DNA of 64,000 nucleotides from an uncultured Fluviicola sp. (lineage in GTDB: Bacteria; Bacteroidota; Bacteroidia; Flavobacteriales; Crocinitomicaceae). Positions 33,767-42,662 of this stretch are shown here, one piece after another; position 1 is the first letter of the stretch, and every line of letters begins with the position of its first letter. Location of the stretch: contig NZ_CAMLDC010000012.1 in the NCBI RefSeq assembly GCF_946478805.1, positions 62,001-126,000 on the forward strand, in the 5' to 3' direction. The translations under genes were made by a program, and so were the position numbers. A model generated the notes under the pieces. The model was given only the letters and a program-made list of their open reading frames with translations. It was not told where the DNA came from and did not search any database.

Positions 33767-36660
33767 ACAGCATTTCATCCATAGCGCTCCATGTGACTGC
33801 CAGCGATGAATCGTTCATTCAAAACTGGTACCGGGATTTCGACCTTTTCGCAGAAAAGCATATCACAGCTGTCGCAGACAGGGTACTAATGCGTTGTGAC
33901 CAGTACGGATTCGAAATTGAAATTTCAAAACTGGACATTGATCTGGGAAGTATTGCGGAAGATAATTTTGAGACGGATTTCGAGCGGCTTCTCGAAGAAA
34001 AACTGGAAGAATGCCTGATCAAGGAAATTCTTTATCCCACGAAAAAAGAAGACAAACGATTGGAGGAATCGGATTACCAATTTGATGCCCTAAAGCAGTT
34101 CCTTTTACATGGTACCTTGAATTGGAACCTCGCCAAACGTTTCAAGAATATCACGGAATTATTTCAGCTCGTACTCAAAAACAGGGCAAAGGAATTGAGT
34201 TCATTCCTCAAATCCTATGGTCATTTCACAAGCCTTCAGCATCGCATGATCTACCAATTTGAAGACCCGGGTTTGTTCCATGTCGTAAAATTGGTTGCAC
34301 CCGGAGAATTTTCCTTTATTCAATCGTATGTCGCGTTTTTACGGATCAAATATGCAGAAGTTCCAAATAGTGCAATTCGGGAGGAAGAGCGGAGAGTTGT
34401 AATTTGGAAAGTTGTTTATTCCTATATATTGAATAACCAGAGTTCGACATTCAACACGAAATTATTTGTCCGCGAAACCGTCGGGAGCCTCGCTGCTCAC
34501 ATTAATATGAGTTATGGAGAATTGCTGAAGACCCTCACTTTTTTCCTGGACCACGGTTTTGGAAGTGCAATTCCCTCCGGTTTGCAAGTTATTTTACTCG
34601 AACTGAAACAGGAAGAACATAGCTCCTATATGGCCTTACGAATTCAAAAACCGGACGAGTGGCCACATATTTTGCGGGAACTAAAATCCTCCGGGCAAGA
34701 TTTCAAATTGCAGGAAAACGACCTGGACCAATTGCGTACCTTGCTCGAAAACGAGAAAAACGTACTTCAGATCATCAAACCGCTCCGCGAAACGGAAATC
34801 TTCGACCTGGTTCGTTTACTTGTTCCTTCAGACGCTTCATTTGTGATTGAATATGCACACCATTTGAATAAACAAAACCAAAGCGGGGCACTTCAGGGAA
34901 AATCAAGTGGTGATTTCCTCCTTTTCAAATGGCAGGTTATCCTTCCTTTACTCGCACTTTCGAAAAGTTCAGCTGTCAATAAGGAATATTTGGTTTGGCA
35001 AGTTTTCAAACGGTTATCTGCCCGCTATAACATTGAAATTTGGCAAATTGTCACCTTTGCATACAAAGAAACCGATACATGGAAAGTTCAGAACGGGCTT
35101 AGGGAATTGGTGCTACAACTTTATCTTGAATTGGTCCAGGGGAAACCAAAATCCGCAGAGACCAAGACATTCGATTCAGTTCATTTTCAAATCCGGTTAT
35201 TGGAGGAAAAGACAAAATTGAGCAAAGACCAATTGCTTGAATTGAAATCGAAATTGAGCTCTTCCCTCTTCCGGGAATTGCTGCTTGACCGTTTGGGGGA
35301 ATCTGCCCGTCACCGGTTACTTGCAATCATTCTGCCTTCCAGGTCCATTGAGCTTTCTGCATTCATGCATGTTCTGGACCAATCCGGAAACGGTGCAAAA
35401 ATAGAAGGCCGTACCATCGGTTCCATTCAACGGTTGAAATGGTCTTTCTTGTTTGATGTGATGGAAGATGTGAAAAATCAAGTTTTTAACCACGAATTCA
35501 TTGTCATGCGTGTTTTGGAACGAACCGGGGCGCATTATAACCTGAGCTTGAAACAATTGGTGGATTATTTCTACCTGGATTTCAAACATTCCAATTTTTC
35601 CCTACCTTTTAACCTGTTTAAAATACTGGCTTCCATTAAGTTGAAAATCGATTCAAATGAACCCGTTGCGGCAGATAAAAAATCCCTTGACAAATCATTC
35701 GATTCAAAGAAGCAAGCTGAGAACAGGAAATTATTGATACGCCATTTCACTGAAAACGAGCAAAGCATGCCGATGATCAATGCCATTTCACAGGATGTGG
35801 AGTGGATGAAGTTCCTCTCCCCGATTTTGGATGCAACGCAACGCCTGGTGGATTACATTCAGCGTAAGTGGAAGATCCGTATCAATAATCAATTGCTGCT
35901 TCAGACCGTTTTCCAATTCTCAAAAAATGCTTCGCATCGAAGCCAAAAAGAATTGATGGCCGAATTGTGGAACCTGGTTCAAAAGAGTCTGAGCCGTGCA
36001 CAACGGATTCAATTAATCAAGGAATTCCTCTCATCAAGCAGTCAGGAAGTCCTGCTCAAGGAATTGAATTCAACCCTTAGGAAAGAAGTCGAAAAGGATC
36101 TGAAAGATGAACCGGAAGAAGAACTCATAGAAGAAGAACTTATGGAAGAAAACAACAACTCAAATGTATTCATTGACAATGCCGGATTGATCCTGATCGC
36201 CCCCTTTTTACCACGGCTTTTCACCATGCTGGAACTAACCGAAACCGGAAAATTCAAAAACAGGGATGCACAAATAAAGGCCATTTTTCTTACCCAATAT
36301 GCGGTTTTTGGAAATAGAGAATTTCCCGAATACACCCTGCAATTGAATAAGCTTCTCACCAATTTCAAAACAGGAGTCCCTATTCCAAGAAAATCAGTCC
36401 TGACGGATGAAGACAAAACCATCGTTGACAGCATGCTGGAAGGTGTTCTCCAGAACTGGGGGCGGTTGACCAATACCACGGTTGCAGGATTACAGGAAGG
36501 TTTCTTGCGCAGGGAAGGAAGATTGGAAGAATTGGAAGATACCTATTTATTAACCGTTGAATCCAAAGGATACGACATGTTACTGGATCACGTACCCTGG
36601 AATTTCAGAACCGTCAAATTCAGTTGGATGCAGAAAGCGATCCAGGTGAAATGGAGGTAA
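33763..36660 (+). CDS. eCIS tape measure protein (Afp14-like, CIS_TMP)
   Basis: 965 aa. N-terminus SIALHVTASDESFIQNWYRD then DRVLMRCDQYGFEIEISKLD matches the contractile-injection-system tape-measure family. The body has repeated helical modules of about 200 aa around LVAPGEFSFIQSYVAFL, LLVPSDASFVIEYAHHL and IILPSRSIELSAFMHVL. The C-terminal signature is complete: NAGLILIAPFLPRLFTMLEL, LTDEDKTIVDSMLEGVLQNW, LLDHVPWNFRTVKFSWMQKA. It sets particle length. Cargo genes follow at once. Confidence 0.93.
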   Translation: MNSISSIALHVTASDESFIQNWYRDFDLFAEKHITAVADRVLMRCDQYGFEIEISKLDIDLGSIAEDNFETDFERLLEEKLEECLIKEILYPTKKEDKRLEESDYQFDALKQFLLHGTLNWNLAKRFKNITELFQLVLKNRAKELSSFLKSYGHFTSLQHRMIYQFEDPGLFHVVKLVAPGEFSFIQSYVAFLRIKYAEVPNSAIREEERRVVIWKVVYSYILNNQSSTFNTKLFVRETVGSLAAHINMSYGELLKTLTFFLDHGFGSAIPSGLQVILLELKQEEHSSYMALRIQKPDEWPHILRELKSSGQDFKLQENDLDQLRTLLENEKNVLQIIKPLRETEIFDLVRLLVPSDASFVIEYAHHLNKQNQSGALQGKSSGDFLLFKWQVILPLLALSKSSAVNKEYLVWQVFKRLSARYNIEIWQIVTFAYKETDTWKVQNGLRELVLQLYLELVQGKPKSAETKTFDSVHFQIRLLEEKTKLSKDQLLELKSKLSSSLFRELLLDRLGESARHRLLAIILPSRSIELSAFMHVLDQSGNGAKIEGRTIGSIQRLKWSFLFDVMEDVKNQVFNHEFIVMRVLERTGAHYNLSLKQLVDYFYLDFKHSNFSLPFNLFKILASIKLKIDSNEPVAADKKSLDKSFDSKKQAENRKLLIRHFTENEQSMPMINAISQDVEWMKFLSPILDATQRLVDYIQRKWKIRINNQLLLQTVFQFSKNASHRSQKELMAELWNLVQKSLSRAQRIQLIKEFLSSSSQEVLLKELNSTLRKEVEKDLKDEPEEELIEEELMEENNNSNVFIDNAGLILIAPFLPRLFTMLELTETGKFKNRDAQIKAIFLTQYAVFGNREFPEYTLQLNKLLTNFKTGVPIPRKSVLTDEDKTIVDSMLEGVLQNWGRLTNTTVAGLQEGFLRREGRLEELEDTYLLTVESKGYDMLLDHVPWNFRTVKFSWMQKAIQVKWR

Positions 36661-36742
36661 AAAGAATGCAAAAGGACGAAAGGAATCCTAAGTGAAAAAT
36701 TTAAAGGTGGATTGAACTATTGACAAATTAAATAAACAGATT

Positions 36743-38125
36743 ATGAAAGCAAATAAGAGTAACATCACCGGAGAAAAGCAAAATTCGACGATTCAATCGA
36801 AAGCGCGTAATCAGGCACATGAAGGATCTATTCTTCAGGCTTATAAAAAAGGAACGGCTCAGTTGCAATCAGCAGACGAGGAAGAACCCGTTCAGGGAAA
36901 GTTTGAAACGGCTCAATTGGCTTCCGAAGAAGACGAAGAACCTGCCCAGCGACAAGAAAATAAAACGGGCTTACCCGACAACCTGAAATCCGGAGTAGAA
37001 AACCTTTCCGGTCATAGCCTGGACGATGTGAAAGTGCATTATAACTCTTCGCAACCTGCATCCTTGCAGGCACATGCTTATGCCCAGGGAACAGATATCC
37101 ATGTAGCTCCCGGACAAGAAAAACACCTGCCTCATGAAGCCTGGCACGTCGTGCAGCAAAAACAGGGCCGCGTGAAGCCTACCAGGCAATTAAAAGGAAA
37201 AACCAATATCAATGATGACCAGGGATTGGAAAAAGAAGCCGATGTGATGGGTGCGAAGGCAATGCAATTGCAAGCAATAAATCAAACAGAACTTAAAACA
37301 ACTCACTCAAATTCAAAAACTGCACAATTAGAAGATGCAGCCTACGGAGAAACATCTGTTCACTGGGATACTGCCACACTTGGAGGAGATAAAGTAGGAA
37401 TAAAAATGGATGCGAAAAAACTTAAAAAAAGCTCTATTTCAAAGGTGGATAACCTGAAAGGTTCTCCACCAGGCTCAGGTCAACAAAAAGGACTAATGGG
37501 TTATTTACCCACAAATCCAAAATTACCCACAACAAAAAAATATATAAAAGGGCATCTGTTAAATCATAATATCGGTGGTCCTGGGAAAGATTTTAACATG
37601 TATCCGATTACTGCTTCAGCTAATAAAGCTCATTTAATGGGAATCGAAACACAAGTTAAAAATTGGGTATCTTCCGGTGATACCGTTGATTATAGTGTCG
37701 AAGTAAACCAAATATCAAATACACTGGATAGTGTTTCGGCAGGTAGCAAAGCAGGTACTGTCACAGCAAGTTTTGTATGTAATGCATCCAATGGATCAGA
37801 GAGTATTAGTACGGAAATACCTTCTCAACTTGATTTTAAGTCAACTCCACAGGAACCCTCCTCTGTTTTGGTCGATTTGGGAATGAAAGGGATCTTTAGA
37901 TGTCTCTATGATTATGCCGTAGAAGAAAATGATCCCACTGATTTAATCTGGGACGTTGCCGTTAAAGTAGCAGAACATCTTAAAGCAGATAGGGATGAAA
38001 TGTTCGATATATTAACTTCAGTCGTCATTTTTGATGGGGTTGAAGATCTTCCACCAGAAGCATTTTTAACTTTAAAAAAGCATGTTGAGTTTCTAACAAC
38101 CGCAAGTTTCAAAATTGAAAAATAG
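36743..38125 (+). CDS. eCIS cargo toxin 1: DUF4157 plus His-Me-nuclease-like domain
   Basis: 460 aa. Residues 1-60: polar leader with ILQAYKKGTAQLQS, shared with the next gene and probably a packaging signal. Residues 75-175: DUF4157, metallopeptidase-like with HEAWH at 131-135 and a Glu (163 or 165) after it. Residues about 250-350: KGHLLNHNIGGPGKDFNMYP with His271 and Asn285, then AHL and YSVEV strands, resembling a beta-beta-alpha-metal nuclease core. Residues 370-460: an extra helical domain of unknown role. DUF4157 proteins are known eCIS cargo. It lies 82 bp after the tape measure and 3 bp before cargo 2. Nuclease activity is inferred from motif only. Confidence 0.82.
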   Translation: MKANKSNITGEKQNSTIQSKARNQAHEGSILQAYKKGTAQLQSADEEEPVQGKFETAQLASEEDEEPAQRQENKTGLPDNLKSGVENLSGHSLDDVKVHYNSSQPASLQAHAYAQGTDIHVAPGQEKHLPHEAWHVVQQKQGRVKPTRQLKGKTNINDDQGLEKEADVMGAKAMQLQAINQTELKTTHSNSKTAQLEDAAYGETSVHWDTATLGGDKVGIKMDAKKLKKSSISKVDNLKGSPPGSGQQKGLMGYLPTNPKLPTTKKYIKGHLLNHNIGGPGKDFNMYPITASANKAHLMGIETQVKNWVSSGDTVDYSVEVNQISNTLDSVSAGSKAGTVTASFVCNASNGSESISTEIPSQLDFKSTPQEPSSVLVDLGMKGIFRCLYDYAVEENDPTDLIWDVAVKVAEHLKADRDEMFDILTSVVIFDGVEDLPPEAFLTLKKHVEFLTTASFKIEK

Positions 38126-38128
38126 TTT

Positions 38129-38779
38129 ATGAAGACACTTACCTCAAAAGACTCATCTAAACCTGAAAAAACCGGGTCAAAAAATCAAGCTTCGGCAGAA
38201 GTAATTATTCAGGCATATAAAAATTCAAATGCAGCCAATTCTGTAGCACAATTGGAATCTTATTCGGAAACTGTAACGCGCTCGGAAGACATCACTGCAC
38301 AAGACATGAACGATTGGGGAACTGTCAGAACCAAATTGGGCGGTATTGCCAAAGGGAAAGATGCGAATTCAAAAATCGCAGAAAGGGCAAATTCCTCATT
38401 GGAAGCACTTGGTCTAAACAGTGGAACTGCAATGAGTGCACACATGATCCCAAACCGGATCGGAGGAGCCGGCGGAGCAATAAATGTTCGGCCATGGGAT
38501 GCTGCTTTTGAATCCGGAACATGGGAAAATAGTGTCGAAAAGGTGTTTAATAATGCTGTTCCCGGGGATGCAGGCGGATCTATTTCCTATGAAGTGGAAA
38601 CAACGGACATGGATGATGAGAAAGCAGATGAAATCATTGAACAAAGTTCGAATGAAGATGAAAAGGCAGTTGCAAAACACAAAGACAATATCAAACCCAT
38701 TCCCTTATCCGTTTCTGCTACTGTTGGAGGAGTGGATCTTCCTGACACAGATGGCCCAATAGCAAATCTAATATCTTGA
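38129..38779 (+). CDS. eCIS cargo toxin 2: leader plus His-Me-nuclease-like domain
   Basis: 216 aa. The leader (NQASAEVIIQAYKNSNAANS, then VAQLES) mirrors that of cargo 1, but there is no DUF4157 domain. Residues about 100-200 contain SAHMIPNRIGGAGGAINVRP with His105 and Asn119, followed by helix and an ISYEVETTD strand, the same layout as in cargo 1 and in the protein at 53316-54452. It is therefore probably a shorter member of the same toxin family loaded by its N-terminus. No signal peptide or membrane segment, and no obvious immunity gene beside it. Alternative: an inactive decoy or structural protein. Confidence 0.75.
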   Translation: MKTLTSKDSSKPEKTGSKNQASAEVIIQAYKNSNAANSVAQLESYSETVTRSEDITAQDMNDWGTVRTKLGGIAKGKDANSKIAERANSSLEALGLNSGTAMSAHMIPNRIGGAGGAINVRPWDAAFESGTWENSVEKVFNNAVPGDAGGSISYEVETTDMDDEKADEIIEQSSNEDEKAVAKHKDNIKPIPLSVSATVGGVDLPDTDGPIANLIS

Positions 38780-38786
38780 TTTATCC

Positions 38787-40094
38787 ATGAAAAATTCCAT
38801 CCAATACTTCCAGACTTTGCTCCATACGGCTTTTGCGCTCTATTTCGGGCAGGAAAGTGAGTATAAATCATTGGAGGAAATTCCTTTCCCTAAAAAGGAT
38901 GAACTTGGTAAATGGACCGGAAAAGAGCTTTTGTGGGAAGAGAGAGTTGCTTTGTTATTGGCCCTGATGCCGCACGTGAGTCCTCAAACCTTAGATTTGT
39001 TTTTCATCCTGAATAAGAACCTGGATCGTCCGTATACCGAATTCGGAGGCTGGAAAGGTACATCCCATTCCGGATTCTTACCAACCGGTGAAACAGCAGC
39101 TTTTCTCCTGGCCATCAATTCAGGGGAAAAACGCAAAGTGGTGGTCAATCTTTTTGATCAGACACATTGGTTTTATAGGGAGAATGTCATCCGGTTGGAA
39201 GGCCAGGGAATCGGCGAACCTTATTTGAGCGGGAAGCTGTGTGTTTCGGATGAGTTCCTGGCAAAAGTCTACCGCGATGGAAACTACCGTCCGGATTACA
39301 GCAGCGACTTCCCCGCCCGACGGATGGAAACACCTTTGGAATGGGATGACCTGGTGCTGCAATACAACCTGAAAGAGGAACTGGACCAAATAGCACAATG
39401 GCTGGAGCACGGTCATGCTATCCGCGAGCAATGGAACCTGGACAAGTTCCTGAAAAGCGGTTACCGCTGTTTATTTCATGGTCCTCCGGGAACCGGGAAA
39501 ACACTGACCGCTTCTTTACTTGGAAAACAGCACGGGATGGATGTATACCGAATCGATCTGTCGATGGTGGTTTCCAAATACATCGGTGAAACGGAAAAGA
39601 ACCTGGCAAAAATATTCGACCGGGCAGAACACCAAAACTGGATCTTGTTCTTTGATGAGGCGGATGCCTTATTCGGAAAACGAACAGAAACTTCGGATTC
39701 CAATGACCGGCATGCAAACCAAGAGGTGGCCTACCTGCTTCAACGGATAGAGGACTTTCCCGGAATGGTGATCCTGGCAACGAACATCAAAGATAACCTG
39801 GACGAGGCTTTTTTTCGCAGATTTCAATCGATATTGTACTTCCCGGTTCCCAACCAGCAATTGCGTTACGATTTGTGGAAGCGGTTAATTCCCGGCGATT
39901 GGCTGGATGATCAGGCAGAAGAACTGTTGCGTGAAGCATCCATTATTAAACTTTCGGGAGGAAGCATGCTCAATGTGGTTCAATCGTGTGCATTACAGCT
40001 TTACAATCCTAAAAATTCCAACAAGCTGAACCTGGAGCTGCTTAAAAACACCATCAAGAAGGAGCTGGAAAAAGAGGGGAAACTCGTGAATTAA
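38787..40094 (+). CDS. eCIS AAA+ ATPase (Afp15-like)
   Basis: 435 aa. Residues 1-200 are a family-specific N-terminal domain; the AAA+ core carries Walker A GPPGTGKT (232-239), Walker B ILFFDEADALFG (287-297), sensor 1 VILATNIKDN and an arginine-finger motif DEAFFRRFQS. AAA+ proteins of this group are essential for assembly or cargo handling of eCIS particles. It starts 7 bp after cargo 2, and the next gene follows in 10 bp. Confidence 0.94.
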   Translation: MKNSIQYFQTLLHTAFALYFGQESEYKSLEEIPFPKKDELGKWTGKELLWEERVALLLALMPHVSPQTLDLFFILNKNLDRPYTEFGGWKGTSHSGFLPTGETAAFLLAINSGEKRKVVVNLFDQTHWFYRENVIRLEGQGIGEPYLSGKLCVSDEFLAKVYRDGNYRPDYSSDFPARRMETPLEWDDLVLQYNLKEELDQIAQWLEHGHAIREQWNLDKFLKSGYRCLFHGPPGTGKTLTASLLGKQHGMDVYRIDLSMVVSKYIGETEKNLAKIFDRAEHQNWILFFDEADALFGKRTETSDSNDRHANQEVAYLLQRIEDFPGMVILATNIKDNLDEAFFRRFQSILYFPVPNQQLRYDLWKRLIPGDWLDDQAEELLREASIIKLSGGSMLNVVQSCALQLYNPKNSNKLNLELLKNTIKKELEKEGKLVN

Positions 40095-40104
40095 GAATTG
40101 AATT

Positions 40105-41400
40105 ATGAAAACTATTGCAGGATTATTGATATTAATGGTTGTTTCACTTCATGTTTCAGGTCAGGGACAACGTGGACAAACTTATACCGCTCCTTGGGAT
40201 ATCCCGGCATTGGAAGATCCATACTTTTTCGAGCCCTATTTTGATACCATTTATATTCATGACACCGTTTACGTCTCAAATGCAGATGCTTTTTTAAAAC
40301 GGTATTACAATGGAAAAATCACCTTGAACGAATTAGTCAAGAACCAACAGATCCTCGATAGTATCTTACGCAACCTGAGTACTGTTTCAGGAAAGGAATT
40401 ATTCTACAATTATTTCGGTCATCACCGCTTTCCCAGAGCTTTATCGAATAGTATCTCTATCAAGGAATTTTCATTGGAAGAAGACCTTCAGTTCAAACGG
40501 AGACAATTCAATTCAGGTGTTCCGGCTATCGGAGCATTAAGCAATGAACTGTTGTTCCGGTTCAATGGTGCTTATCGGACCAACCGGTTCCTGACCAATC
40601 CGGAAGCTGTTCTCCGCGCAATTTCATACATTTTCAAAACACTTCAGTCGGACACTACGAAGATCCGCTCCATTAACCTGTACTTCCCGGATTTCAATTT
40701 CAAGGAAAAAAGAGCCATGACCCAATTTGTGAAATCCGTACGAATGGTACTGGATGCGGCAAAACAGTATGACATCTCAACCATGAAACTCAAAGTCTTC
40801 TTCCACAATCAGAAGAACCCGGAAATCATCGGCGAAGATTTTCTCTACAGTTTGATGATCAAGGCAAGTGAGGTTGTCTTATTGGATCCCACCAATGTAA
40901 TTGACGATTATTACGTGGAAGGTGATCCCTTTTCCAAGGACGATATTGAGAATGTCGGTTTGTTCACCCGTATGAACAGTCACTTCTATCTTGCACGATT
41001 CACGAATGGAAATCCGGAAATCAGGGACAGTATTACTGATTTTTCAGTAGATTCTATCCGGGAAATTGCTCTTGGGGATATCCCTGAAAACAACTGGGAA
41101 TCTTACTTGTGGTTCCTGATCGGACTTATCGTACTCGTTATCCTGATTGTACTCTTGTACTTCTTCTATCCTCCTTTCTCCTACATCCTGAACCAGAATA
41201 TGGGAATCATCCTGGCTTCTTCAATTGTATTTACAATTGAGTTTTTCATGCTTGCAGGAGTTGTTTTCCAAAATATGTGTACTGAAGACGAGAGTACTTC
41301 TCTTAATGAAAATCCTACATTATTGTTCTGCATGCCCATCCTCATGGTCGTTGTTTTACCTTTGATGCGGCAGTTTTCGCGGAATAAGAAATTGCCTTAA
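40105..41400 (+). CDS. Membrane protein with signal peptide and C-terminal helices, end of eCIS operon
   Basis: 431 aa. Signal peptide MKTIAGLLILMVVSLHVSGQ, then about 305 residues of exported domain (FFEPYFDTIYIHDTVYVSNA, SIKEFSLEEDLQFKRRQFNS) and three transmembrane helices: YLWFLIGLIVLVILIVLLYF, NMGIILASSIVFTIEFFMLA and LLFCMPILMVVVLPLM. The large domain is periplasmic or surface-facing. No family recognised; it is not a standard Afp/PVC gene. It follows the AAA+ gene in 10 bp and is the last gene in the operon, so a membrane anchor, docking or release factor for the particle is plausible. Confidence 0.8.
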   Translation: MKTIAGLLILMVVSLHVSGQGQRGQTYTAPWDIPALEDPYFFEPYFDTIYIHDTVYVSNADAFLKRYYNGKITLNELVKNQQILDSILRNLSTVSGKELFYNYFGHHRFPRALSNSISIKEFSLEEDLQFKRRQFNSGVPAIGALSNELLFRFNGAYRTNRFLTNPEAVLRAISYIFKTLQSDTTKIRSINLYFPDFNFKEKRAMTQFVKSVRMVLDAAKQYDISTMKLKVFFHNQKNPEIIGEDFLYSLMIKASEVVLLDPTNVIDDYYVEGDPFSKDDIENVGLFTRMNSHFYLARFTNGNPEIRDSITDFSVDSIREIALGDIPENNWESYLWFLIGLIVLVILIVLLYFFYPPFSYILNQNMGIILASSIVFTIEFFMLAGVVFQNMCTEDESTSLNENPTLLFCMPILMVVVLPLMRQFSRNKKLP

Positions 41401-41404
41401 CTGA

Positions 41405-42001
41405 TTAGATTTGTTCATTATCAACACTTGAATCATCAAAAAACCTGATTCTTTCATAGTTAAGCAATACAATTCCATCTTTCTCAAAGACCCGGCTTGA
41501 TACCAGTTTTAACTCAAGCTTATTTTGTATACCCTCAAAAATGGAGGTTCCCGCACCCAATGCTATCGGATCAAGCATGATGGTATAACTATCAATCAAA
41601 CCTGCATCTGAAAGCTGCGTAAGAAGACTTCCGCTTCCCAAAATAGTGATGTCTTTCTCCGAGTTCTGCTTTAATTGTTTCAGTTGTTCAATCACGTTTC
41701 CATTTAGGATAGATGTATTCTGCCAGTTCACCTCCTTCAAGGTATTTGAACATACCATTTTTTTGGAATTGTTCATGTTTTCCGCCACTATCGGGAATAA
41801 TTCTGCAGCCATTGGGGTTGGCCAAAAACCTGCCATCATTTCGTATGTTTTCCTCCCGAAAAGCAATATATTATCGGTACCTGAAGCGTCATTTGCAAAT
41901 TTAGCAGCTTCGCCTCCATGCGGGTGCCAACTTGTATCTTCGTTCTGACCTTTAAAAAATCCATTCAAGGTAATGAATGTAAAAGATGTTAGTTTACTCA
42001 T
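41405..42001 (-). CDS. Dihydrofolate-reductase-like protein (RibD C-terminal family)
   Basis: 198 aa from the ATG at 42001; a TTG 15 bp upstream is less likely. Pattern of YyaP/RibD_C proteins: SFTFITLNGFFKGQ near the start, ILLFGRKTYEMMAGFWP, KDITILGSGSLLTQLSDAGL and IDSYTIMLDPIALGAGTSIF. It is an NADPH-binding reductase-like fold; the substrate is unknown and these proteins rarely act as true DHFR. Convergent with the eCIS operon (4-bp gap to its last stop) and probably expressed with the Crp/Fnr regulator upstream. Confidence 0.9.
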   Translation of the reverse strand: MSKLTSFTFITLNGFFKGQNEDTSWHPHGGEAAKFANDASGTDNILLFGRKTYEMMAGFWPTPMAAELFPIVAENMNNSKKMVCSNTLKEVNWQNTSILNGNVIEQLKQLKQNSEKDITILGSGSLLTQLSDAGLIDSYTIMLDPIALGAGTSIFEGIQNKLELKLVSSRVFEKDGIVLLNYERIRFFDDSSVDNEQI

Positions 42002-42061
42002 AACTTTTTTTAGCAAAGTAACGATTGATCTTTTACTGAAACATTGACCTGGATCAAAAAA

Positions 42062-42634
42062 TCATTTGGATTTCAATCGACTAAGGGTTTCTTGTTTCAT
42101 ATCAAGGTATGAGGCCACTATTTTATTGGAAACACGCTGCACTACTTTTGGATTTTCCCGGAGCAATTGCTCGTATCTTTCTTTTGCCGATAAAGTAACC
42201 AGGCTCTCAATTTTCCTGTTTTGAAAGGAATAGGCCATTTCCATGATTTTCAGGTAGAAATTTTTCCATCCCGGAATCTCTTCCACTAAGCGGTAAAAAT
42301 CGTCGTGACTTATTGCCAAAACTTCTGTTTCTTCTAATGAATCCAAAAATTCAAATGATGGTCTTTGAGAAATAAAACTGGTTAACGCAGTACCGATTGA
42401 AGGTGCCATCATGATGTACCTCGTTTTCTCGTATCCTTCTTTTGTGATGAAATAGGTTCGGAGGCATCCGCTATGGATGAAGTAAAATTCTTTGGAAACA
42501 TCATCCGCAGCCAGCAAAATCTCATTCTTCTTAATTTGTCGGGACTTAAAACAACTTACTATCCGATCCAGATCTTCCTCTTCAAAGTTTGAAAATACTT
42601 GCATTAATTGCTTCAAATTGTTTTTTGCCTCCAT
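42062..42634 (-). CDS. Crp/Fnr-family transcriptional regulator
   Basis: 190 aa. Residues about 10-125 form the cyclic-nucleotide-binding-like jelly roll (IKKNEILLAADDVSKEFYFI, HSGCLRTYFITKEGYEKTRY); the C-terminal part has a short winged HTH (RVSNKIVASYLDMKQETLSR). No Fnr-type cysteine cluster is visible, so it is not an iron-sulphur oxygen sensor. It precedes the RibD-like reductase by 60 bp on the same strand and may control it. Bacteroidota carry many such regulators. Confidence 0.9.
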   Translation of the reverse strand: MEAKNNLKQLMQVFSNFEEEDLDRIVSCFKSRQIKKNEILLAADDVSKEFYFIHSGCLRTYFITKEGYEKTRYIMMAPSIGTALTSFISQRPSFEFLDSLEETEVLAISHDDFYRLVEEIPGWKNFYLKIMEMAYSFQNRKIESLVTLSAKERYEQLLRENPKVVQRVSNKIVASYLDMKQETLSRLKSK

Positions 42635-42662
42635 ACTATTCTAAAAAGAGATCCCTGACAAA

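Noticed and set aside
36743..37260. DUF4157 as the toxic activity of cargo 1
   Set aside because: Its near identity between cargo 1 and the orphan, against differing C-terminal domains, argues for a conserved accessory or processing role rather than the toxin itself; I keep protease activity open but do not claim it.
20226..41400. Reading the contractile locus as a prophage or a classical T6SS
   Set aside because: No capsid, portal, terminase, integrase or lysis genes, and no TssJ/L/M or ClpV; presence of DUF4255, DUF5908, CIS tape measure and AAA+ ATPase fits eCIS.
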